Source: an uncultured Atopobium sp. (lineage in GTDB: Bacteria > Actinomycetota > Coriobacteriia > Coriobacteriales > Atopobiaceae). Taken from it: 13,989 bases of DNA. How positions within the stretch are numbered: position 1 is the first letter of the stretch; every line of letters begins with the position of its first letter. Made by a program: the position numbers and the translations under genes. Positions 1 to 5,431 of this stretch are shown in pieces. A model generated the notes under the pieces. That model saw nothing but the letters and a program-made list of their open reading frames with translations, did no database searches and was not told where the DNA came from. Where the stretch lies: positions 1-13,989 of the forward strand of contig USKU01000026.1 in the NCBI GenBank assembly GCA_900555335.1, read 5' to 3'.

Positions 1-54
1 AATCCACACTTGAGTACTTCCTAATTCCTTACGGTGATAAGTAGGTGTAACTGC

Positions 55-363
55 TTTTCTCGTTTTAACGTTATAGTGCTTAACGAGACAGGCGATCGTA
101 ACTCCGAGCATAGTGTTTGGCAGTACTTTGCTGTACTACCCGACATTAAATCCGTTGGTGTTATGGGTGATGAGCGTACGTATGCCCGTCCAGTTATTCT
201 GCGCGCTGTTGAGTCTAGTGACGCTATGACCGCTGACTGGGCAAAGCTCCCTTACGAGCTGCTGACCCGCATTTCTTCTAGGATTGTCAGTGAGGTTGCT
301 GGCGTTAACCGCGTAGCCTATGACATTACTCCAAAGCCACCTGCGACCATTGAGTGGGAATAG
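55..363 (+). pseudogene. guaA: 3' fragment of GMP synthase (guaA), 5' part absent
   Basis: This encodes the C-terminal ~100 residues of glutamine-hydrolysing GMP synthase, the cytoplasmic enzyme that aminates XMP to GMP in purine synthesis. Recognition rests on family motifs: SVGVMGDERTYARP, the DAMTADWAKLPYELL segment and the conserved end KPPATIEWE. A full enzyme is about 510-520 residues, so the N-terminal amidotransferase and the ATP-pyrophosphatase domain are missing. The homologous frame can be followed back only to about base 55-60; before that the residues no longer look like GuaA and the frame has a stop at 22-24. A GTG at 34 could open the frame, but such a product could not be active. 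It is followed by its own terminator at 383-417. It may be the 3' remnant left by a recombination or island integration at guaA, or a contig-edge artefact. Identity is sure; the reason for the break is inferred. Confidence 0.85.
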
Positions 364-382
364 TTGAAATCTAGCGTTTTCG

Positions 383-422
383 AGTCCCTGACCTGCACCA
401 ACGAGTCAGGGGCTTTTCGTTT
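383..422 (+). terminator. Rho-independent terminator after the guaA fragment
   Basis: Arms AGTCCCTGAC (383-392) and GTCAGGGGCT (405-414) form a 10-bp stem with one G-T wobble and a 12-base loop, followed at once by TTTT and then CGTTT. It lies 20 bases after the guaA stop codon. Confidence 0.8.
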
Positions 423-508
423 GGCAACCTCTGGACAACCCTTACGGCCACATGCCGTGACTCGCATCAGCCCCAATCAAAGCCCGCGATGCCTCTGCTT
501 GCGCTGCC

Positions 509-550
509 CGAGCGTGGAAATCCGGACGCACGAGCGTGGATTTTCGGACG
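509..550. repeat. Two-copy 22-bp direct repeat
   Basis: The units at 509-528 and 531-550 both begin CGAGCGTGGA and end TCCGGACG or TTCGGACG, so the period is 22 bp with a few differences in the middle. The pair lies between the guaA terminator and the outer end of the IS256-type element. The rest of 423-580 holds no gene that I can support. Confidence 0.6.
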
Positions 551-596
551 TCTGATGAATGAGAGTAGATAATCTCCCGTTTTGAGGGTAGTGTCG

Positions 597-613
597 CGAA
601 TGTTGATGTAGGG
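597..613. repeat. Left terminal inverted repeat of the IS256-type element
   Basis: CGAATGTTGATGTAGGG matches the inverted right end at 1328-1345, apart from one substitution and one extra base. The GTTGATGTA core is the sort of sequence found at the tips of IS256-family elements. The outer limit is unclear. Confidence 0.7.
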
Positions 614-655
614 CTCGGTTCTCGAGGGTGGCCGCAGGCTGCCCGAGGAACCGAG
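614..655. other. Sub-terminal hairpin at the left IS end
   Basis: CTCGGTTC (614-621) pairs exactly with GAACCGAG (648-655), with further partial pairing inside. It begins directly next to the left inverted repeat and lies about 30 bases past the transposase stop codon, so it could act as a transcription barrier. There is no T-run, so it is not a typical intrinsic terminator. Confidence 0.55.
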
Positions 656-687
656 AATCACCTGGAATGCCGTCGTTCTAGCGCATG

Positions 688-1236
688 TCACGCCGCCTTC
701 CCGCCGGCAACGGGGTTGTCGGCCACGACGGGCGCGATGATCCTGGCCGCGCGCTCGGCGGCGGTGCCCTCGCAGGCGTGCACGGGCGCGTTCGCCTCGG
801 CGCCCTCCACGGCCCTGCCGATGGAGTCGTTGTTGAACCAGCGGCGCCCCGCCCAATCCTCGTCCGTCTCGGCGAACACGGCGCCCATCATCCTGATGAG
901 CGACTTCCTGCTCGGGAAGACCCGCACCACGCGGCTGCGGCGCTCGAGCTCGCGGTCGACGCACGAGCAGCGCTCAATCAGGTCCTCGGGGAAGCAGCTC
1001 CCCGCGCACAGCTTCGGGATCCTGGGGTTGATGGTGCCCGCGCTGGTGGTGAGCCTGCGCTCGCGGTATCCGTTCCTCTGGTTGCCGGCCTTGCAGGCCT
1101 CGTCGGCCCGGGCGTCCACGATCTCGTTGACCAGGGATTCGGCCATTATCCTCAACAGCTCGGAGAGGTTGACCATGCCGTCGTCGAATCTGGGCATCTC
1201 GGCCCCGTCGCTCGCGATCTCGTGTATATTGTCCAT
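688..1236 (-). pseudogene. IS256-family (mutator-type) transposase, in-frame internal deletion
   Basis: The 182-residue product joins the two ends of an IS256-family transposase. Residues 1-97 are the N-terminal part, with GNQRNGYRERRLTTSAGT and CFPEDLIERCSCVDRELE. From about residue 98 the text jumps to the usual C-terminal segment RRSRVVRVFPSRKSLIRMMG and DEDWAGRRWF. The central ~200 residues, which hold the DDE catalytic triad and the insertion domain, are missing, so the product should be unable to transpose. The junction lies near base 940-948, at a GAGC-rich stretch where short homology could have caused the deletion. The frame is preserved across the join, so a shortened protein with the N-terminal DNA-binding part could still be made and might interfere with intact copies elsewhere. 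The start ATG at 1236 fits the family N-terminus. Family identity is strong; loss of function is inferred from the missing core. Confidence 0.85.
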
Positions 1237-1298
1237 ATGCGGTTATTGCCTTTCTACGAATCCTGACTTCAGCAATTAGAATTCTAGGTGATAATCGC

Positions 1299-1326
1299 TT
1301 CCTGCTTTCTGCAGCCAGGGAAGCGG
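1299..1326. other. Sub-terminal hairpin at the right IS end
   Basis: GCTTCC at 1299-1304 and GGAAGC at 1319-1324 (7 bp with the flanking C-G pair) form a stem lying just inside the right inverted repeat, in the same place as the hairpin at the left end. Paired hairpins at both ends may shield the element from transcription coming in from outside; this role is inferred. Confidence 0.45.
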
Positions 1327-1327
1327 T

Positions 1328-1345
1328 CCCTTACACCAACATTCG
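1328..1345. repeat. Right terminal inverted repeat of the IS256-type element
   Basis: The inverted copy of the left end (597-613): on the plus strand it reads CCCTTACACCAACATTCG. It ends 17 bases before the ATG of the DUF262 gene, so the element is inserted directly upstream of that gene. Confidence 0.7.
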
Positions 1346-1362
1346 GCACGCGATCGGCAGTT

Positions 1363-3132
1363 ATGGCAAATTCTATCTACAAACCAGTCTCATTAGAGGT
1401 TGGAAACATACTCAAAGACGTGCAGACAGGCAAGATCGGCTTGCCGGATCTGCAGCGTCCCTTTGTCTGGAAGAACGACAAGGTTCGCCAGCTCCTCGAT
1501 TCCATGTTCCGAGGATACCCTATCGGCTACATCATGCTCTGGGAGTCCCCGGCTGACTACAGCGATAAGAAGGCCTCTATCGGCACCAACACCAAGATCT
1601 ATGAAGCCCCGAAGGAACTCGTCATCGACGGCCAACAGCGCCTCACTGCCCTGCTTAGCTCGCTCTATGGTGTGCGGGTTAAGGACAAGGACTTTAAGGA
1701 GCGCAACATTCGAATCGCATTCGATCCGATAACGCACGTTTTCGAGAATGCCGACGCAGCCACCGACAGGAATCCGAGATTCATCTCATCGGTCAGCGAG
1801 GTCTTTACCGCAAACAGAGAGAACAAGCTCAGCACCTTCAGGAAGTCCTTTATTCGTCAATTGAATGAAGGTAATGCAAAGAAAGGTGAACCCGAACTGA
1901 CAGACGAGGAAAAAGATCTTATCGAGCAGGGCATAAACGCCCTCCTTGGATTGGAGCGCTACTTGCTCCCTACCCTTGAAATCACTTCTGATGCTGACGA
2001 GGAAATGGTTTCGGACATCTTCGTGCGCGTCAACTCCCAGGGTCAATCTCTCAAACAGGACGACTTCATCATGACCCTGCTCTCCGTCTATGAGCCCGAA
2101 ATGCGCTCTCGCATCGAGAAGTTCTGCGCGGACAGCCATGTTCCCGCCGATGGCACCTCTTACAACCATCTCATAAAGACATCTGCAACTCACATCATCC
2201 GTGCAGCCGTCGGACTCGGGTTCAAGCGCGGGCGCCTTCGCTATGCGTATCAGATTCTTCGTGGCAAGGATCTCAAGACCGGTGAAACTTCCCCCGAGAC
2301 GCGCACAGAAAACTTCGAGAAGTTCGGCAAGGCCGTGGATTGCGTTCTCGATCTGAATAATTGGAAGGCATTCCTAAATACATTGGGTGAAGCCGGCTAC
2401 ATAAGTTCAAGTCAGATTACGTCTGAGAACGCGTTGATTTTCAACTATGCTTTCTATCTGATTGGCCGTTACGAATTCAAGATGGAGCCTCTGGCTATTA
2501 AGAAGCTCGTTAGACGTTGGTTCTACGCTTCCAACCTTACGGCCTTCTATGTTGGCTCATTCGAGTCCGACTTCGAGAAGCAGCTTAACGAGGTCTCTGA
2601 GCTCAAAACTGCTGAAGAGTTCATCGCCTACTTCGACAGAAGTATCGCCGCACTGATGACAGACGACTACTTTTCCCTCACCCTGCCAAACGACCTCAAC
2701 GCCAACGAAGCTACCGGCCCAAGCTGGCAAGGCTTTGTGGCTGCACAAGTTGTCCTGGGATACAAAGCCCTTTTCAGCACCGTGCCGGTTTCGCAACTCA
2801 TATCCGATGGAGCCTCTGGCACAAAGAAGGCAGTGGACAAGCACCACCTCTTCCCCGACAACTATTTGAAAGAAGCGGGCTATCTATCTAACCATAGCAA
2901 CCGTGCTAACTTCACGTATGCGGACTATGGGAACAACATCTACATTTCCGATGATGCCCCTTCCGTGTATGTCGCAAAATACCGCAACGAACTTGGCGAA
3001 GAAGCCTACATAGAAGCATGCAAGCAGCATGCATTACCTACAGGCTTCGAAAACATGGACTATGAGGAGTTCATAGCAGCGCGTAGAGGCTTAATGGCCC
3101 AACTAATCAAGAAGGGCTTTGAGAGGCTGTAA
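1363..3132 (+). CDS. DUF262 + HNH-type protein (GmrSD/SspE-like defence nuclease candidate)
   Basis: A 589-residue protein. The N-terminal DUF262 (GmrS-type) domain shows LPDLQRPFVW (27-36), the signature VIDGQQRLTAL (87-97), in which DGQQR is the nucleotide-binding and hydrolysis motif, and FVRVNSQGQSLKQDDF near 220-235. The C-terminal part carries an HNH-like motif: KHHLFP with His494-His495, then NRANF around 513-517, as in the DUF1524/GmrD half. Single-chain fusions of these domains include GmrSD-type type IV restriction enzymes, SspE and BrxU, which attack modified DNA or depend on a host DNA mark. No modification gene lies nearby, so the trigger is unknown. The start at 1363 (MANSIYKPVSLE) matches where the domain begins; a GTG at 1288 would add 25 residues read from IS sequence and is rejected. 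No good ribosome binding site precedes 1363, because the IS end lies 17 bases away. Base composition is close to the native genes. Domain call firm; defence role inferred. Confidence 0.85.
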   Translation: MANSIYKPVSLEVGNILKDVQTGKIGLPDLQRPFVWKNDKVRQLLDSMFRGYPIGYIMLWESPADYSDKKASIGTNTKIYEAPKELVIDGQQRLTALLSSLYGVRVKDKDFKERNIRIAFDPITHVFENADAATDRNPRFISSVSEVFTANRENKLSTFRKSFIRQLNEGNAKKGEPELTDEEKDLIEQGINALLGLERYLLPTLEITSDADEEMVSDIFVRVNSQGQSLKQDDFIMTLLSVYEPEMRSRIEKFCADSHVPADGTSYNHLIKTSATHIIRAAVGLGFKRGRLRYAYQILRGKDLKTGETSPETRTENFEKFGKAVDCVLDLNNWKAFLNTLGEAGYISSSQITSENALIFNYAFYLIGRYEFKMEPLAIKKLVRRWFYASNLTAFYVGSFESDFEKQLNEVSELKTAEEFIAYFDRSIAALMTDDYFSLTLPNDLNANEATGPSWQGFVAAQVVLGYKALFSTVPVSQLISDGASGTKKAVDKHHLFPDNYLKEAGYLSNHSNRANFTYADYGNNIYISDDAPSVYVAKYRNELGEEAYIEACKQHALPTGFENMDYEEFIAARRGLMAQLIKKGFERL

Positions 3133-3141
3133 GGAGTCGAA

Positions 3142-3183
3142 ATGAAAGTCTCATCGCTTGATGAACAGACATTCTCTATTTAA
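3142..3183 (+). pseudogene. 13-codon ORF with strong ribosome binding site, possible stump of a second gene
   Basis: GGAG at 3133-3136, directly after the TAA of the DUF262 gene, is followed after five bases by an ATG and 13 codons (MKVSSLDEQTFSI) before a TAA. The tight coupling is typical of a second cistron. MKVSSL-type openings are common at the start of DUF262 proteins, so this may be the 5' end of a partner gene cut off where the AT-rich segment with the reductase begins. It may also be a chance short ORF. Confidence 0.35.
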
Positions 3184-3213
3184 CTTGTACACTTTTTATT
3201 CTAGGCCCATACA

Positions 3214-3255
3214 AAAAAACTGACTTACTCAAGTTATGAGATAAGTCAGTTTTTT
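3214..3255. terminator. Bidirectional terminator between DUF262 and reductase genes
   Basis: AAAAAACTGACTTA (3214-3227) and TAAGTCAGTTTTTT (3242-3255) are perfect 14-bp complementary arms with a 14-base loop. The T-run at the 3' end exists on both strands. It can end the plus-strand transcript from the DUF262 gene and the minus-strand transcript of the reductase, whose stop codon is six bases away. Confidence 0.9.
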
Positions 3256-3260
3256 AGTTT

Positions 3261-4592
3261 TTAGAATTTGAATAAGTCATTAAGAGCTTCAGTCATAGTT
3301 GGGTGAGCGTAAATTTGGTCACGCAAGTCTTCAGCCTTTAAGTGGTGCTGCATTGCTAAAGTAATGACATTGATAGTTTCGTAAGCTTCTTCAGCGTAAA
3401 TAGTAGCACCTAAGATTTCGTGAGTTTCTGGGTCAATTAAAGCCTTGTATGAGCCTCTTGGGTTGCCGATGACTTGGGCCTTTGGCACACCAGCTGCAGG
3501 CATTGTTAAGACCTTGTAAGCTTTACCTTGGGCCTTTAACTCGCTTTCAGTTAGTCCAGCTGAAGAAATTGCTGGCTTAATGAAGATTGAGTTAGCAAAA
3601 ACTGGACGATTCTTCTTAGTTCTAGTCTTGTCACCAAAGAGTTGATTGTCCATAATCCGCCAGTCATCAAGCGAAATGTAGGTAAATTGCAAGCTACCGG
3701 CAACATCACCCATAGCGTAGATATTAGGAACACTGGTTTCAAGCTTATCGTTAACGACAATTTCGCCTCTTTGGCCAACTTCAAGACTGGTTTTTTCTAG
3801 GTGAAGGGCGGCAGTGGCTGGGTGGCGGCCAACTGACACAAGCATCACGTCTGCTTGCAAGTCCTTAACACCATCTTCGGTTTCAACAGTTAAGTTAAGA
3901 CCAGCTTCAGTTTCTTCAACCTTGGTCAAAGAAGACTTAAGCATGAAGGTAACGCCATCTGCTTCCATATCAGCCTTAGCTGCCTGAGCAATTTCTGGTT
4001 CAAACCGGCCCAAGATACTTGGCATTGGTTCAATTACAGTTACTTTACTGCCAAAGCCAGCGTACATTGAAGCAAATTCAAGTCCGATTGGTCCACCACC
4101 TAAAATAACCAGATTCTTAGCAAGTTCTTTTTTAGCAAGCATTTCAGTTGAAGTAAATATCTTATCGTCAATCTTTAGGCCATCAATATTTGGTACATTA
4201 CTTTCGGCACCAGTATTAATGAAAAGACGGTCGAATGTTAATTCTTCTGTACCTGATTCATCAGTTACCTTGATTGTCTTATCATCAATAAATTCAGCAC
4301 TTGCATCAAGCACAGTTGCCAAGTCTTGGTCTGCTATCTTGTGGTAGTTCTTGTTGCGTAGTTTTGCTGTCATAGCTTCCTTAGTTTCGAAAGCTTCTTC
4401 ATACTTAACTCCTCTTTGAGAGTTAATCACCAAGTTCTTAGTTGGCAAACATGCGATGTTGATACACGTTCCGCCGTACATCATTGGATCTTTTTCAATC
4501 AAAAGCACTTCTTCGCCATGACTTGTCAGGCTCCCTGCCAAAGTCTTACCAGCTTTGCCAAAGCCAATAATAATATTCTTAAAATGTCTCAT
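3261..4592 (-). CDS. rclA: RclA-type FAD/NAD(P) disulfide reductase (hypothiocyanite/copper reductase family)
   Basis: A 443-residue class I pyridine nucleotide-disulfide oxidoreductase, full length for the family (E. coli RclA is 441). Visible parts in order: FAD-binding IIIGFGKAGKT (7-17); redox-active pair Cys43/Cys48 in GGTCINIACLPTK; NAD(P)-binding LVILGGGPIGLEFASMY (161-177); second FAD motif YAMGDV (292-297); dimer domain with His430 and Glu435 in YAHPTMTEALNDLF. The cysteine pair, the glycine-rich opening and the LQFTYISLDD segment follow RclA closely rather than mercuric reductase or dihydrolipoamide dehydrogenase. RclA-family enzymes reduce hypothiocyanous acid, the oxidant made by lactoperoxidase in saliva and mucosa, and copper(II). 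AGGAG at 4600-4604 (minus strand) supports the start. The gene is clearly more AT-rich than its neighbours and reads like a Lactobacillus gene, so recent transfer is likely. Family confident; exact substrate inferred. Confidence 0.88.
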   Translation of the reverse strand: MRHFKNIIIGFGKAGKTLAGSLTSHGEEVLLIEKDPMMYGGTCINIACLPTKNLVINSQRGVKYEEAFETKEAMTAKLRNKNYHKIADQDLATVLDASAEFIDDKTIKVTDESGTEELTFDRLFINTGAESNVPNIDGLKIDDKIFTSTEMLAKKELAKNLVILGGGPIGLEFASMYAGFGSKVTVIEPMPSILGRFEPEIAQAAKADMEADGVTFMLKSSLTKVEETEAGLNLTVETEDGVKDLQADVMLVSVGRHPATAALHLEKTSLEVGQRGEIVVNDKLETSVPNIYAMGDVAGSLQFTYISLDDWRIMDNQLFGDKTRTKKNRPVFANSIFIKPAISSAGLTESELKAQGKAYKVLTMPAAGVPKAQVIGNPRGSYKALIDPETHEILGATIYAEEAYETINVITLAMQHHLKAEDLRDQIYAHPTMTEALNDLFKF

Positions 4593-4918
4593 ACTTAGAC
4601 TCCTAATCCAAATTATCGCTACTTATTTTTTGTCAGTAACATATTTTTTTACAAAATATCACGATAGATGTCAGCTGTCTACGATTTTGCTTATAGCTAT
4701 AATAAGTTCAATTGAATTGCCGGGGCCTTTGGCAAGCACTGGCAAGAGAAGGGATTAGGTGCATGAACAACTAGCGATACTCATAAAACCCGAATTTACG
4801 TAACGTCGCTGACGGCACTACCGCGGGTGTAGTATTGCTCACTCATGTTTTAATTTATTCATTTATCTGCGTATAATTGCATGCTACTCCGCGTGGTCTT
4901 CGGCAGAACCGAGGTATC
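4593..4918. other. Intergenic region between divergent reductase and ABC fragment
   Basis: The left part (to about 4700) is AT-rich like the reductase and should carry its promoter. GATAAT on the minus strand at 4617-4612 is a possible -10, but it would leave a very short leader and has no clear -35. A perfect 10-bp palindrome, TTCAATTGAA, lies at 4707-4716. The composition shifts near 4715-4760, the likely right edge of the imported segment. TATAAT at 4872-4877 is a candidate -10 for the plus-strand ABC fragment. No gene is supported here. Confidence 0.5.
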
Positions 4919-5230
4919 ATGCAGCTTAATCTTTCAAATATTGAATATACCTATCCTTCAGCGGTGGAGCCTACCTTACATGATGTGACTTTTGTGCTTC
5001 CACAAGGATGGACCGGCTTTGTTGGTAATAACGGATCTGGAAAAACAACCCTTGCCCGTATCGTATGTGGTTTATTGCAGCCAGAAAAGGGAATTGTAAG
5101 CCCATCGTTTTTCTCGGCATATTGTGCACAAAATGCAACGGAGGTACCAGCTACTCTTTTTGATTCCGCTACATCTATAAAATGGCGCATTCAGCGATTA
5201 AATGACAACTTTGAGCTTGTGGTGCAATAG
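4919..5230 (+). pseudogene. N-terminal stump of an ABC-F type ATPase
   Basis: A frame of 103 residues from ATG 4919, with GAGG at 4911-4914 as a weak close ribosome binding site. It opens as the first nucleotide-binding domain of an ABC-F protein (cytoplasmic ATPases that act on the ribosome, several of which protect it from antibiotics): NLSNIEYTYPS, then Walker A GFVGNNGSGKTTLARI at about residues 36-51, then FFSAYCAQNATEVPATLFD. From about residue 82 the text stops resembling the family, and the frame ends at 5228-5230. The signature motif, Walker B and the whole second ATPase domain are missing; complete members have about 500 residues. No continuation was found in the other frames up to 5431, so this is a deletion remnant and not a simple frameshift. 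An assignment to an ordinary ABC transporter ATPase cannot be fully excluded. Confidence 0.65.
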
Positions 5231-5431
5231 GGGCGAGAAACACGTTGGACAGTTACGGTGGTTGCGCGTCTGTGTTTGAGTAGCTCGCTGACATAGACCG
5301 CTGCTTTTATACCGCTCGCCGTAGTTGTTCAAGCAAGCTAACTTCTGCTGAAAAATTTTATATAAACTGAAAGGTCAAATCGATTTCTTCTGGGATTTCT
5401 CGTGTTTTAAGCATGGACTTCGGAGGGACCT
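5231..5431. other. Intergenic region upstream of the export operon
   Basis: About 200 bases without a supported gene. An AT-rich stretch, TTTTATATAAAC at 5356-5367, is the most likely promoter area for the operon, but no convincing -35 was seen. GGAGGG at 5423-5428 is a strong ribosome binding site for the ATG at 5432. Confidence 0.45.

Larger units (their letters stand above)
585..1357 (-). mobile_element. Internally deleted IS256-family insertion sequence
   Basis: The element is delimited by a matching pair of imperfect terminal inverted repeats. The left one reads CGAATGTTGATGTAGGG at 597-613. The right one, read on the minus strand, is CGAATGTTGGTGTAAGGG at 1345-1328. Partial matches extend a few bases outwards on each side, so the exact outer ends are uncertain by about 10 bases. 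Between them lies one GC-rich transposase gene on the minus strand. Total length is about 770 bp, against roughly 1.3-1.4 kb for intact family members, which agrees with the deletion seen in the protein. Just inside each repeat is a hairpin: 614-655 on the left and 1299-1326 on the right. I found no convincing 8-9 bp target duplication. The composition differs strongly from the flanking host genes. Confidence 0.75.

Noticed and set aside
716..1279. Long plus-strand frames of 187-193 residues across the IS
   Set aside because: They lie opposite the transposase remnant in GC-rich DNA; their products resemble no family, while the minus strand shows clear IS256 motifs.
1288..1362. GTG start at 1288 for the DUF262 protein
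   Set aside because: The extra 25 residues are read from the IS right end and its inverted repeat; the family N-terminus begins at the ATG at 1363.
5231..5431. Frameshifted continuation of the ABC-F gene
   Set aside because: No frame in this stretch shows the ABC signature, Walker B or second ATPase domain, so it is a deletion and not a frameshift.
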